A DNA stretch of 64,000 bases from Alteromonas confluentis (GCF_001757105.1 NZ_MDHN01000041.1:62001-126000), one strand, 5' to 3'. Shown: positions 1 to 8,479, numbered from the stretch's first letter. The notes: a model not told the origin generated them from the letters alone. Numbers and translations are program-made.

Positions 1-479
1 AACACGCCATAGGCAGTAGACGGCGCTGGATTACCATCAGGCGTTTCATTGTTGTAGTGATATTGTGCACTCACACCGGTGATGTACTTAGACTGGGTGG
101 CCATGGTTTTCAAGTCACCTACTGCGATACCCGAATCTTCGGCAGTAAAATACTTGCCGCCCAGTGAATCCACGAATCGGCCCATGGCCAGCATCATGTC
201 TTCAGACTTTTGTTTGCGAGGATCACCGATAATGACCGACTTCCCGCCACCTAACTTCAAGTTCGCCATCGCCGATTTGTAGGTCATGCCTTTCGACAGT
301 CTCAACACGTCTGTTAGTGCTTCCTGGCTATCGATGTAAGGCCACATTCTACATCCACCCAGTGCTGGCCCAAGGTTGGTATTGTGCACAGCGATAATCG
401 CTTTTAAGCCTGACGGCTTGTCATGATAAAAGGCAACGTGTTCGTGACTATCGAACTCTGGATGTTCAAAAACTGACAT
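1..479 (-). CDS. Leu/Phe/Val (Glu-type) dehydrogenase, N-terminal part, cut by window edge
   Basis: About 159 N-terminal residues of an NAD-dependent amino-acid dehydrogenase, probably leucine dehydrogenase, which reversibly deaminates branched-chain amino acids to 2-oxo acids in the cytoplasm. The frame opens at ATG (477-479) with [13 protein letters not shown]. It carries the substrate-binding glycine-rich motif KLGGGKSVI, whose lysine binds substrate, and the LGPALGGCR segment typical of the family, then runs off the left end. The C-terminal NAD-binding domain is not visible. The gene diverges from an Lrp-type regulator, which suggests local control by amino-acid supply. The Leu versus Phe/Val preference cannot be settled from this fragment. 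Confidence 0.85.
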   Translation of the reverse strand, partial: MSVFEHPEFDSHEHVAFYHDKPSGLKAIIAVHNTNLGPALGGCRMWPYIDSQEALTDVLRLSKGMTYKSAMANLKLGGGKSVIIGDPRKQKSEDMMLAMGRFVDSLGGKYFTAEDSGIAVGDLKTMATQSKYITGVSAQYHYNNETPDGNPAPSTAYGV

Positions 480-604
480 GAAAATGGTTCTTCTCTAAGC
501 GGGTTAAATTGCGGCTATATTAGCCGAACATGACGAGGACAGATTTTGCATTGTTGGTCACGGAAGTTTACAAGCGGAAATATGGTTATTCAGAAGAACT
601 ATAG

Positions 605-624
605 ACTAGGATATATATCCTAGT
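605..624. promoter_or_regulatory. perfect 20-bp palindrome upstream of the Lrp-type gene, probable operator
   Basis: ACTAGG-ATATATAT-CCTAGT is a perfect 20-bp inverted repeat 51 bp before the Lrp start codon. A TATAAT hexamer at 638-643 would put the -35 position inside the palindrome, so a bound regulator would block it. The AT-rich centre with symmetric flanks fits an Lrp/AsnC-type site. That the neighbouring regulator binds here (autoregulation, and possibly control of the divergent dehydrogenase) is inference. Confidence 0.55.
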
Positions 625-675
625 ATTATGTAAGTGTTATAATAATTATCATAGACCTAACGAGAAGCCTGATTC

Positions 676-1143
676 ATGAAATTAGATAAATTTGACCGCG
701 AAATTCTTCGCGTGCTTCAACAGGACGCAACCGTATCGATGGCCGACCTGAGCCAGAAGGTCGGATTGTCACATACCCCTTGCTGGCGTCGCGTCAAACG
801 CATGGAATCCGAGGGGATCATCCTGCGTAAAGTTACCCTTTTAAACAGCAAAAAACTCAATCTGGGTGTTTCCGTTTTTATCTTCGTCACCCTCAAAAAC
901 CACGACGGCGACTCCCTCAATGATTTCGAAAATGCCGTGCAATCGATTGACGAAGTGGTTGAATGTCACACAACCAGTGGGGAGAAGGATTATCTTCTTA
1001 AAGTGGTCGTAGAGAGCATAGAAGAGTATGAATATCTTCTTAAGACAAAGCTAACTCATTTACCTCTGGTTGATCACCTCAGTTCTACGTTTGCACTGAA
1101 GCAAGTGAAGAACACCACAGAGTTACCGATTAAGAGCCAATAA
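676..1143 (+). CDS. Lrp/AsnC family transcriptional regulator
   Basis: 155-residue DNA-binding regulator of the Lrp/AsnC (feast/famine) family. The N-terminus has the typical LDKFDREILRVLQQDA opening and a helix-turn-helix at about residues 20-43 (SQKVGLSHTPCWRRVKRME). The rest (about 65-140) fits the RAM/AsnC ligand-binding domain that mediates oligomerisation and amino-acid sensing. Length is normal for the family. It diverges from a branched-chain/aromatic amino-acid dehydrogenase with 196 bp between, so it probably controls that gene and itself. It could be a BkdR-like or general Lrp paralogue; the global Lrp would be expected to be longer. Confidence 0.85.
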   Translation: MKLDKFDREILRVLQQDATVSMADLSQKVGLSHTPCWRRVKRMESEGIILRKVTLLNSKKLNLGVSVFIFVTLKNHDGDSLNDFENAVQSIDEVVECHTTSGEKDYLLKVVVESIEEYEYLLKTKLTHLPLVDHLSSTFALKQVKNTTELPIKSQ

Positions 1144-1146
1144 CTG

Positions 1147-1173
1147 AAAAAGCCCGTAAAAACGGGCTTTTTT
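1147..1173. terminator. bidirectional rho-independent terminator
   Basis: Stem AGCCCGT / ACGGGCT with an AAAA loop, an A-run on the left and a T-run on the right. It lies between the convergent Lrp gene and maiA and can stop transcription from both sides. Confidence 0.9.
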
Positions 1174-1213
1174 GTACCTTTAGTAATGATGAATGCCAAA
1201 TGGCATCGCCGAA

Positions 1214-1870
1214 TTATTCCGGACAATCCGGCTGATTTTCAGGCCGGGCCTTCTCGAAAGCTTCCAGCGCCTGACAATTAGCAACAATTTTTTCAATTAG
1301 CGGATAAGGCGTCATATCCAGGTTAAATCGTTTGGCGATATAAACCTGCGGTACCAGGCAAACATCAGCCATGGTTACATCGAAATCAAAACAGAACTTC
1401 CCAGCCTGAGTCTGCAGGCGACTTTCAATGGCTTCAAACCCCAGTTTCGACCACTTTCGTACCCAAGATGCCACTACTTCGTCGTCAGCATCGAAATCAT
1501 CACGAAGCGCATTCAACACACGCAGGTTGCCTAACGGTTGCATTTCCATTGCGATGTCGTGAGAAAGACCACGAACCCGGGCCCTTTCCAGCGCGTGTTG
1601 CGGCAATAACCGCGGCGTTTCGGGGTAGCGCTCATCAAGATATTCAATGATGCTCAGAGACTGATTCAGTACAAAATCTTCGTCGTCATCCACCAGCGCT
1701 GGCACTAATTGAGCCGGATTCAAGCGGGTGAAAAGTTCGTGGGTTTGTTCACCGCCCTCTTTCACCAGATGAACCGGCACATATTCGTAATCCAGTCCTT
1801 TCAGATTCAGCGCAATGCGCACCCGGTAAGTTGCAGAAGAACGCCAGTAACCGTAAAGTTTCAGACTCAT
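1214..1870 (-). CDS. maiA: maleylacetoacetate isomerase (zeta-class GST)
   Basis: 218 residues. It isomerises maleylacetoacetate to fumarylacetoacetate with glutathione, the penultimate step of tyrosine catabolism. The N-terminal thioredoxin-like domain has the zeta-class active-site segment RSSATYRVRIALNLKG (about residues 10-25), then LNPAQLVPAL and SLSIIEYLDE, which bind glutathione. An all-helical C-terminal domain follows. It is the last gene of hpd-hmgA-fahA-maiA, 48 nt after fahA, and ends at the bidirectional terminator. Length is typical of the family. Confidence 0.93.
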   Translation of the reverse strand: MSLKLYGYWRSSATYRVRIALNLKGLDYEYVPVHLVKEGGEQTHELFTRLNPAQLVPALVDDDEDFVLNQSLSIIEYLDERYPETPRLLPQHALERARVRGLSHDIAMEMQPLGNLRVLNALRDDFDADDEVVASWVRKWSKLGFEAIESRLQTQAGKFCFDFDVTMADVCLVPQVYIAKRFNLDMTPYPLIEKIVANCQALEAFEKARPENQPDCPE

Positions 1871-1918
1871 GTTTCACCCTTCTTTCATTCACCGCACTCT
1901 CGTTATGTTAGCGTTATT

Positions 1919-2929
1919 TTAGTTGTGCGGTTTTATTTGCTGTTCAATAGCGCCAAAAATGCTGTGCCCCTGTCCATCCAGCATCTCAATTCGAATACGA
2001 TCGCCGAACTGCATAAACGGCGTGGACGGTTTGCCATCGCGAATGGTTTCAATCATCCGAATTTCGGCAATGCAGGAGTAACCAACACCACCATCTTTTA
2101 CTGCACTACCATGTTCGGTACCCTGTTTGTTGGATACTGTTCCAGAGCCAATAATAGCCCCTGCTCTCAGATTACGCGATTTAGCCGCGTGCGCAATAAG
2201 TTGTGCGAAGTTAAATGTCATATCGATGCCAGCATGGGGCACGCCAAATAATTCGCCATTGTAGGTCGAACGTAACGGAAGGTGCACTTTTGTCAGATTC
2301 CAGGTATCTCCCAACTCGTCCGGCGTTACCGCCACCGGTGAAAAACTGCTGGCTGGTTTAGACTGAAAAAAGCCAAACCCTTTGGCGAGTTCACCGGGGA
2401 TTAACCCGCGTAGCGAGACATCGTTCACCAGCATCAGTAAACGTATACGTTCAGCCGCCACCGTTTCACAACACCCCATAGGCACATCATCGGTTACTAC
2501 CGCCACTTCACCTTCGAAATCAATGCCCCAGTCGTCACTCGGTAAAATCACATCATCCCGAGGACCAATAAAATCATCGGAGCCGCCTTGATACATTAAC
2601 GGGTCTTGCCAGAAGCTTTCGGGCATTTCAGCGCCCCGTGCCTTTCTAACCAACTCGACATGATTTACATAAGCACTGCCGTCAGCCCACTGATAAGCCC
2701 GTGGTAGTGGAGATTCGCAGCGCTCTTCTCTGAATGGCTCGCTCTTTAGCATGCCATCGTTAAGCTGTTGATAGCGGGTTTGCAGCTGAACGGCAAGCTC
2801 AGACCAGTTATCCAAGACGTACTGCAGTGTGTTAGCAATATCTGGCACAGCTATGGTTTGTGTCAGATCTCTGGAGACCAGCATCAACACACCATCTCGC
2901 TGACCATTTTTATAGGTTGCAAATTTCAT
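1919..2929 (-). CDS. fahA: fumarylacetoacetate hydrolase
   Basis: 336 residues. It cleaves fumarylacetoacetate to fumarate and acetoacetate, the last step of the homogentisate pathway. The FAH fold is recognisable from metal-binding segments such as DWGIDFEGEVAVV (acidic ligands) and VNDVSLRGL, and from the catalytic-core region GAIIGSGTVSNKQGTE. Its start overlaps the hmgA stop by 4 nt (ATGA), indicating translational coupling, and maiA follows 48 nt downstream. The size fits the shorter bacterial form rather than the roughly 420-residue animal enzyme. Confidence 0.93.
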   Translation of the reverse strand: MKFATYKNGQRDGVLMLVSRDLTQTIAVPDIANTLQYVLDNWSELAVQLQTRYQQLNDGMLKSEPFREERCESPLPRAYQWADGSAYVNHVELVRKARGAEMPESFWQDPLMYQGGSDDFIGPRDDVILPSDDWGIDFEGEVAVVTDDVPMGCCETVAAERIRLLMLVNDVSLRGLIPGELAKGFGFFQSKPASSFSPVAVTPDELGDTWNLTKVHLPLRSTYNGELFGVPHAGIDMTFNFAQLIAHAAKSRNLRAGAIIGSGTVSNKQGTEHGSAVKDGGVGYSCIAEIRMIETIRDGKPSTPFMQFGDRIRIEMLDGQGHSIFGAIEQQIKPHN

Positions 2930-4074
2930 TCTTCGCCCTCCTGTTTTGGGGTCTTCCAGCTGTACACATATTCCGGATTTTCCACCTGTAAGGCATCATC
3001 ACCGGCAATTAATGCATCTCTGGTATCCACCATCACCGCCACCTCATCCGTAAAGGTTTTCTTATGCGCCCTGCCTGCGGCGAATGCTTTGGGATGAGGC
3101 CCATGGGTAAATCCTGCCGGATGAAATGTCACCATGCCTTTTTCAATATTATCGCGACTGAAGAAATCCCCTTCGTGATAAAACAGCACTTCATCATAGT
3201 CATCGTTGTTGTGATAAAAAGGCACTTTCAATGCGCCGGGGTCACTTTCGATAGGCCGCGGTACAAATGTACACACCACAAAGCGGGGCGCCACAAATGT
3301 GGTATGTGCTGAAGGCGGCAGATGATAGCGGTGACTCATCAGCGGACGGATATCCCGCCAGTTTAATTTCACCACACACACCTCTCCGTGCCATCCAATC
3401 GCGTCGAGCGGGTTAAACGGATAGGTGATTATCGACGTTTTTCCGCCGCGCTTCACCTCAACTTTCCAGCTATTTTCATCTTGCTGAGCCAGGAAACGCG
3501 GATTAATTTGCGGTACTTCTAATACCGCAGGGTCAAATACAGCTTGCCCTCCCAACATGCCTTTGTCTGGCAGTTGATAAGCTTCGTTAGTGGCTTCAAT
3601 CATCAGTAACGTGAAGGGCTTGCGCGGTTCCAAACGCCAAAGTGTGGAACGAGGAAGCAATACGTAGTCACCGGCTGTGATTTCCAGGTGACCAAAATCG
3701 CAGAACAAATCCCCTTTCCCTTCATGCACAAACAACAAGTCATCACCATCGGCGTTGCGGGCTAAATGTTTCATCGGATGAGCACATTTCCACAGTCGAT
3801 ATTTACAATGGGCATTCGACAGGATATCGGAGGCAGAAAACGGGCTACTTTCGCCGCTCAGTTCCAATGCATTTAGGTCGAACGCACGAGGACGCAAATC
3901 GCCCTCCCACTCAGTCCAACCGGTGGGCGCATGCTTGTGATGCAAATGCGTAGCGGGTCCGAAAAAACCACTGCGGCCAATTTCCCGTTCATAAATGCCT
4001 TGTTCAGGAAAGTCCGCGTGGGCTTGTTTCGAATGCACGCCCTGAGTGACGGGAAACCGGATCCAGTTACGCAT
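2926..4074 (-). CDS. hmgA: homogentisate 1,2-dioxygenase (short form)
   Basis: 382 residues. Opens the homogentisate ring to maleylacetoacetate using non-haem Fe(II) and O2. The C-terminal cupin holds the likely iron ligands in FYHNNDDYDEVLFY (His and Glu) and FTHGPHP (His). It is clearly shorter than the usual 430-450 residues, matching a compact form I associate with Alteromonadales/Shewanella-type clusters. The start overlaps the hpd stop by 8 nt and the stop overlaps fahA by 4 nt, so it sits mid-operon. The assignment is secure from context plus ligands. Confidence 0.9.
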   Translation of the reverse strand: MRNWIRFPVTQGVHSKQAHADFPEQGIYEREIGRSGFFGPATHLHHKHAPTGWTEWEGDLRPRAFDLNALELSGESSPFSASDILSNAHCKYRLWKCAHPMKHLARNADGDDLLFVHEGKGDLFCDFGHLEITAGDYVLLPRSTLWRLEPRKPFTLLMIEATNEAYQLPDKGMLGGQAVFDPAVLEVPQINPRFLAQQDENSWKVEVKRGGKTSIITYPFNPLDAIGWHGEVCVVKLNWRDIRPLMSHRYHLPPSAHTTFVAPRFVVCTFVPRPIESDPGALKVPFYHNNDDYDEVLFYHEGDFFSRDNIEKGMVTFHPAGFTHGPHPKAFAAGRAHKKTFTDEVAVMVDTRDALIAGDDALQVENPEYVYSWKTPKQEGEE

Positions 4075-5167
4075 TTTCTTTCTCGTCGCTATTTTCTAAC
4101 ACGCCCCGGCGAATTTGATCGAGCTCGATAGACTCGAATAAGGCTTTGAAGTTACCTTCACCGAATCCTTCATTGCCCTTACGCTGAATAATTTCGAAGA
4201 ACACTGGGCCAATAACGGTGTCAGTGAAAATCTGCAATAGAATGCCGTCTTTCATCGGTGCGCCATCAATCAGCACTTTCAGTTCTTTCAATTCTGGCAG
4301 CGATTCGCCATGACCGGGAACCCGCTTCTCTACACCTTCGTAGTAGGTGTCCGGCGTGTCCATAAAGCGCATTCCACGGGCTTTTAAATCGCGAACGGTT
4401 TGATAAATATTGTCGGTAGACATGGCAATATGCTGAATACCTTCGCCGTTGTACTCGCGAATAAATTCCTCGATTTGAGATTTATCATCGGAAGATTCAT
4501 TAATAGGAATGCGGATTTTTCCGCAGGGTGAGGTCATCGCTTTACTCACTAAACCGGTAAGCTTCCCTTCAATATCGAAATAGCGGATCTCGCGGAAGTT
4601 ACCAATGCTTTCGTAGAAATTCGCCCAAACCGCCATATTGCCGCGGCGGACGTTGTGAGTGAGATGGTCGACAAAGGTCAGGCCTGCATTGGCATCGGTC
4701 ATGCGCGCCTGCCAGTCATCGTAAAAGCGGAAATCGACTTCGTAGATACTGTCATCACCATAACGATCGACAAAATACAGTGTGCTCTCGCCTATACCGT
4801 AAACCGCTGGAATGTTCAGCTCCATCGGCCCAAGATTACCGTGAAATGCTTTCGCTCCGTTTTTCACCGCATGTTCAAAAGCAACGCCGGCATCGTTAAC
4901 TCTAAATGCCATACCGCATACACTCGGTCCTCGTAAACGCGCAAACTCTTCAGCCTGTGAAGCAGGTTCTGCGTTAACGATAAAGTTGATGTCACCCTGA
5001 CGATACAACCACACCCGTTTGGAGCGATGACGGGCAACTTCAGCAAACCCCAACGACGAGAACAACGCTTTGAGATCGCCGATGCCTTTATCATCAGCAG
5101 CTGTATATTCAACAAATTCGAAGCCGTCTGAGCCCAACGGGTTATAAGAGTAATCGATATCTGACAT
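4067..5167 (-). CDS. hpd: 4-hydroxyphenylpyruvate dioxygenase
   Basis: 366 residues from the preferred ATG at 5167 (MSDIDYSYNPLG), which has a GAGGAA ribosome-binding site 6 nt upstream. An upstream in-frame start at 5293 would add 42 residues that do not resemble the family. The enzyme converts 4-hydroxyphenylpyruvate to homogentisate with Fe(II) and O2. The vicinal-oxygen-chelate fold shows the iron ligands in FVDHLTHNV, GIQHIAM and FFEIIQRKGNEGFGEGNF, plus the conserved C-terminal helix. First gene of hpd-hmgA-fahA-maiA; TyrR-like sites and a strong hairpin lie in the leader. Confidence 0.94.
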   Translation of the reverse strand: MSDIDYSYNPLGSDGFEFVEYTAADDKGIGDLKALFSSLGFAEVARHRSKRVWLYRQGDINFIVNAEPASQAEEFARLRGPSVCGMAFRVNDAGVAFEHAVKNGAKAFHGNLGPMELNIPAVYGIGESTLYFVDRYGDDSIYEVDFRFYDDWQARMTDANAGLTFVDHLTHNVRRGNMAVWANFYESIGNFREIRYFDIEGKLTGLVSKAMTSPCGKIRIPINESSDDKSQIEEFIREYNGEGIQHIAMSTDNIYQTVRDLKARGMRFMDTPDTYYEGVEKRVPGHGESLPELKELKVLIDGAPMKDGILLQIFTDTVIGPVFFEIIQRKGNEGFGEGNFKALFESIELDQIRRGVLENSDEKENA

Positions 5168-5291
5168 GGTGCATTCCTCACACTTGTTAATGTTATGTGA
5201 ACAATAAACACCAAATTTAATGGGAAGGACAGTGGGGGCTAACGGTGTGTTTTGATGGTATCGAAGTGCAAAAGCGTACAGATTTGTGGAC

Positions 5292-5325
5292 ATTCGGCGG
5301 GAAGCTACGTTCTTGCCCGCCGAAT
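5292..5325. other. strong 10-bp inverted repeat in the hpd leader
   Basis: ATTCGGCGGG and CCCGCCGAAT are perfectly complementary around a 14-nt loop, between the tyrR stop and the hpd start. No U-tract follows on either strand, so it is not a standard terminator. It may be a structured 5' leader element of hpd or a terminator-like 3' end of tyrR. Confidence 0.5.
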
Positions 5326-5346
5326 AACGTTAAATAGCATTTATTT

Positions 5347-5385
5347 CGTAAAGCCAACGCAACAAGCTGTCATTAAAGCTTTACA
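5347..5385. promoter_or_regulatory. tandem TyrR-box-like sites upstream of hpd
   Basis: The TyrR consensus is TGTAAA-N6-TTTACA with an essential G and C 15 bp apart. At 5368-5385 the sequence is TGTCAT-N6-TTTACA (10 of 12). At 5347-5364 it is CGTAAA-N6-GCAACA, weaker but with G and C in register. The centres are 21 bp apart, two helical turns, as in known strong/weak TyrR box pairs. The distal box overlaps the 3' end of tyrR. Binding is inferred. Confidence 0.5.
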
Positions 5386-6929
5386 GTGCTTTTATTAATG
5401 CCATATTCACGCAACTTGTTTGCGATAGCGGTATGACTCAGCCCCAACTTCTTGGCAAGCTGTCGTGTGCTTGGGTACGATGGATACAGGCGTTTAAGCA
5501 AATCACGTTCGAACTTCTTCACTTCCTCATCGAGGGTGCCATCAAAGTTCTCATCAATGTACGTGACACTCGGGGCACAACTTGGCAGTTGAATATCTTC
5601 TTTGGTAATTTCATTACCATCCAGCAACGATAACGCGCGGAATAAAGCGTTTTGTAGTTGCCGCACATTTCCCGGCCATGGATACTGCTGCAGAAAGTCG
5701 ACGCAGGATTTACTGAGTTTTGCCGGTCGACGCCCTAATTTTCCGCTGTGCTGTAGAATGAAAGATTCTGCCAGTGGCAGAATATCCTGGCGGCGTTCTT
5801 TTAAAGACGGCATGACTAAACTCAGTACGTTCAGGCGATAATACAAATCTTTTCTGAACACGCCTTCTTCTACCAGTTGACCGAGGTCACGACTGGTCGT
5901 ACAGATAAAGCGTACGTTCACTTCAACAGGTTTATCACCACCCACCCGGCGAAATTCGTTATTCTCCAAAACCCGCAGCAGTTTTGCCTGTAACTGCGGC
6001 GACATATCTGCAATTTCGTCGAGTAGTAGTGTGCCGCCTTCTGCCAACTCTAATAGTCCAACTTTACCGTCAGGCTGATTGTACGCGCCGGCAGCATAGC
6101 CAAATAGCTCCGATTCAGCGACGCTGTCTGGCAAAGAGGCACAATTCAGAACCAGAAACTCGCTTTTATGTCTTCGGCTGGCTTGATGGCACGCTTTGGC
6201 AATCATTTCCTTGCCGGTACCGGTTTCACCGAATATCAACACAGGCGCATCCAGATCAGCAATCTGTTTGGCCTCATTGACCACTTTCGCCATGGCCGCG
6301 GAACGTGTAATGAAATGGTCGAAAGAATCCGTTTCTACCTGATGAAAAGCACTGAACTGCTGCCCGAGGCGAATTTCTGATTTCAGGATAACGACGGCGC
6401 CGGCAAGAATAGGCTGATTGTGACCATCTGGAACGGTTACCGGCAACACATCGGCGAGGTAGTCCTGCTGGATGAATTTCACTTTCACCGAAGTTGCCGC
6501 GCTTTCTTCGTTCTCCATCCAGCGAGTGAAATTGAAATTTTTCACCAGCTCACCCACGTCCATTGATTTGATATCCGAGAACGGCATTTCCATTCCACTC
6601 ATCACCGCTTCGTTACACATTAAGATGCGGCAACGGTTATCGATGGAGAAAACCGGGTCTGGCAATGTACGAAGGATGGCGGAAAGCTGGTGACGCTCCC
6701 TTTCCCCCGGCATGAACGGCGTGGTTTTCACATCGTCGATGCCATTAATCCGCCGGATCTTTGGCATCAAGTGCTGAAAATCTTCAAATTCGATGTTAGG
6801 AAAATTGAGAAATATTTTTCCCGCGACGTCAATTTCGATACCACGTAAGTCGATTTCATGTTCAACGAGGATATCCAATATATCCTGCGTAATACCAAGG
6901 CGATCCTGGCAACTGATTTCTAAGCGCAT
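5373..6929 (-). CDS. tyrR: TyrR/PhhR-type aromatic amino-acid regulator
   Basis: 518 residues. N-terminal ACT domain (about 1-70, aromatic ligand sensing), PAS domain (about 80-190), AAA+ domain with Walker A GETGTGKE (234-241) and Walker B LLLDEI (301-306), and a C-terminal helix-turn-helix ([27 protein letters not shown]). The GAFTGA loop needed to contact sigma-54 is replaced by GAYNQP at 281-286, as expected for TyrR proteins that act at sigma-70 promoters. It lies between phhA and the hpd operon, which it probably regulates in response to Phe/Tyr. A perfect TyrR consensus site sits 49 bp upstream of its start. Confidence 0.92.
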   Translation of the reverse strand: MRLEISCQDRLGITQDILDILVEHEIDLRGIEIDVAGKIFLNFPNIEFEDFQHLMPKIRRINGIDDVKTTPFMPGERERHQLSAILRTLPDPVFSIDNRCRILMCNEAVMSGMEMPFSDIKSMDVGELVKNFNFTRWMENEESAATSVKVKFIQQDYLADVLPVTVPDGHNQPILAGAVVILKSEIRLGQQFSAFHQVETDSFDHFITRSAAMAKVVNEAKQIADLDAPVLIFGETGTGKEMIAKACHQASRRHKSEFLVLNCASLPDSVAESELFGYAAGAYNQPDGKVGLLELAEGGTLLLDEIADMSPQLQAKLLRVLENNEFRRVGGDKPVEVNVRFICTTSRDLGQLVEEGVFRKDLYYRLNVLSLVMPSLKERRQDILPLAESFILQHSGKLGRRPAKLSKSCVDFLQQYPWPGNVRQLQNALFRALSLLDGNEITKEDIQLPSCAPSVTYIDENFDGTLDEEVKKFERDLLKRLYPSYPSTRQLAKKLGLSHTAIANKLREYGINKSTVKL

Positions 6930-6977
6930 AGGGTTTCTGTCATTGTTTTTGTGGCTACATTAGTATGAATATAGCAT

Positions 6978-6995
6978 TGTAAATATATATTTACA
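6978..6995. promoter_or_regulatory. perfect TyrR box upstream of tyrR
   Basis: TGTAAA-TATATA-TTTACA matches the E. coli TyrR consensus 12 of 12, and as an 18-bp perfect palindrome. It lies between phhA and tyrR, 49 bp before the tyrR start, suggesting autoregulation. Confidence 0.75.
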
Positions 6996-7036
6996 GGATA
7001 TCACAAAATCATAACATTACTATGCTTAAATAATTT

Positions 7037-7837
7037 TCAGCTCGCTTGTTTAGGCGCTATCTCGAAAAGCGGTGCATGCAACCCCAGCTTCATTGCCTGC
7101 TGGACGAGTTTCATAATGTCGCTTTCTGCCAGCGTAAATAAATCGTCGAATGAGGCTAATTCATAATAGAGCGGCTGCATAATATCGATGCGGTATGGCG
7201 TTCGTAATACATCCAGAGGATTCATTGGTACCTTCAACGGCGCGTTACTTTCCAACGCGTAACAGGTTTCGCCTGGAGAAGATAAAATGCCGCCGCCATA
7301 AATACGCTGCCCCTCGACGGTATTAACCAAACCAAACTCCACGGTAAACCAATAAAGCCGCGCAAGATAAATTCGCTCTTCTTTAGACGCTGCCAAGCCG
7401 AGCTTGCCGTAGGTATGTGTAAAGTGTGCAAATGCAGGATTGGTTAGTAATGGGCAATGCCCGAAGACCTCATGAAAAATATCCGGCTCTTGCAGATAAT
7501 CAAATTCTTCCCGGCTACGGATGAAGTTGGCCACAGGAAACTGCTTATCCGCCAGCAAGGCAAAAAATGAGGAAAAGTTTATCAATGCGGGGACCGGCGC
7601 GGTTCGCCAGCCTGTTGTCGATTCCAATACACTATCAATTTCGCTCAGCTGAGGAATACGATTTTCTGGCAGGTCTAGCAACGTTAAGCCATCCAGGTAT
7701 TGTTGGCAGGCTCTGCCCGGCAACAGTGAAATCTGACGATGATACAGTTCTGACCAAATAGCATTTTCCTGTTGAGACCAGTGGATGTTGCCATTTTCAT
7801 CGGGCTGTTTTGACTGATATGCGGACGAATTTGCCAT
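7037..7837 (-). CDS. phhA: phenylalanine 4-monooxygenase
   Basis: 266 residues. Hydroxylates phenylalanine to tyrosine using tetrahydropterin, Fe(II) and O2, feeding the homogentisate operon downstream. The catalytic-core signature PDIFHEVFGHCPLLTNPAF supplies two iron-binding histidines, and the YWFTVEFGL segment supplies the glutamate. Length matches monomeric bacterial enzymes with no regulatory ACT domain. It is followed by tyrR after 107 nt. A pterin-4a-carbinolamine dehydratase (phhB), often next to phhA, is not present in this window. Confidence 0.95.
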   Translation of the reverse strand: MANSSAYQSKQPDENGNIHWSQQENAIWSELYHRQISLLPGRACQQYLDGLTLLDLPENRIPQLSEIDSVLESTTGWRTAPVPALINFSSFFALLADKQFPVANFIRSREEFDYLQEPDIFHEVFGHCPLLTNPAFAHFTHTYGKLGLAASKEERIYLARLYWFTVEFGLVNTVEGQRIYGGGILSSPGETCYALESNAPLKVPMNPLDVLRTPYRIDIMQPLYYELASFDDLFTLAESDIMKLVQQAMKLGLHAPLFEIAPKQAS

Positions 7838-7927
7838 GGGTACCTTCGTGAATTGAGAAACTCATTTCAGTCTAAGGACTTTACCGGCGGAAGGAAGAGA
7901 GAGGCACATTGAGGTTGCCCCGAACAC

Positions 7928-7945
7928 CGTAACATAAATTTTACA
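7928..7945. promoter_or_regulatory. TyrR-box-like site upstream of phhA
   Basis: CGTAAC-N6-TTTACA matches the TyrR consensus at 10 of 12 positions with the critical G/C pair in register, 91 bp before the phhA start. A second TTTACA half-site lies 25 bp further upstream (7965-7970) without a matching partner. Confidence 0.45.
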
Positions 7946-7981
7946 AATAAAGTTAAAGCTTTGATTTACAGGCTATAAAAC

Positions 7982-8011
7982 AAAAAAGTCGATGACATCA
8001 CTGCCATCGAC
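7982..8011 (-). terminator. rho-independent terminator of the psp operon
   Basis: On the minus strand, stem GTCGATG / CATCGAC with a 10-nt loop is followed directly by TTTTTT. It lies 12 nt after the pspC stop. Confidence 0.85.
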
Positions 8012-8023
8012 AAGAGGATCGAA

Positions 8024-8479
8024 TTAAAGTCTGCTAATTTCGCGGTCTAATTGAAATTCGCGGGAGGTAACGTACTTTTCCATTTTACGCAGGCGTAATT
8101 CTGCGTCTTTGAAACGCGCGGCGATATCATGAACAGCCTGTTTAGGCGGTTCGCCAGCCTGCCAGACATTGGTTTTCACCGCCACTTTGGCAGATTGCTC
8201 TGGCTGTACCGCGTGGGTGTTTGTCCAACCTTTGCCTTCGCCAGACTTAAATTGGCTCACCGGATCGTCTTTATAAACCTGCGCATTAGCTTGCTTCGGC
8301 TCAAGAATAAACCAGCATGCCACGTATGCAATAAAGATAAACGGACCACCAAGCAGAAAGAAAGCTGATACCACCAGAATGCGGACTAGCCAGCGTTCAA
8401 GACCAAAATACTCCGCTATACCACTACAAACACCGGCTATACGTTTGTTCTGGGTGTCGCGACATAATTGACCTTTCAT
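8024..8479 (-). CDS. pspC: phage shock protein C
   Basis: About 151 residues from the ATG at 8479, chosen because it overlaps the pspB stop as ATGA and has a GGAGGGA ribosome-binding site 6-8 nt upstream. A GTG at 8494 would add five residues. The PspC domain is visible as CRDTQNKRIAGVCSGIAEYFGLERWLVRI, followed by a membrane segment (VSAFFLLGGPFIFIAYVACWFI). The C-terminal tail has a coiled-coil character. With PspB it senses inner-membrane stress and releases PspF from PspA. Last gene of pspABC. Confidence 0.92.
   Translation of the reverse strand: MKGQLCRDTQNKRIAGVCSGIAEYFGLERWLVRILVVSAFFLLGGPFIFIAYVACWFILEPKQANAQVYKDDPVSQFKSGEGKGWTNTHAVQPEQSAKVAVKTNVWQAGEPPKQAVHDIAARFKDAELRLRKMEKYVTSREFQLDREISRL

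Noticed and set aside
1709..2251. 180-codon plus-strand frame across the fahA/maiA junction
   Set aside because: Runs antisense to two firmly identified genes and has no recognisable features.
7900..7920. Possible sigma-54 promoter upstream of phhA
   Set aside because: The minus-strand GGGGCAAC...TGTGCC does not give GG-N10-GC spacing, and the local TyrR lacks GAFTGA.
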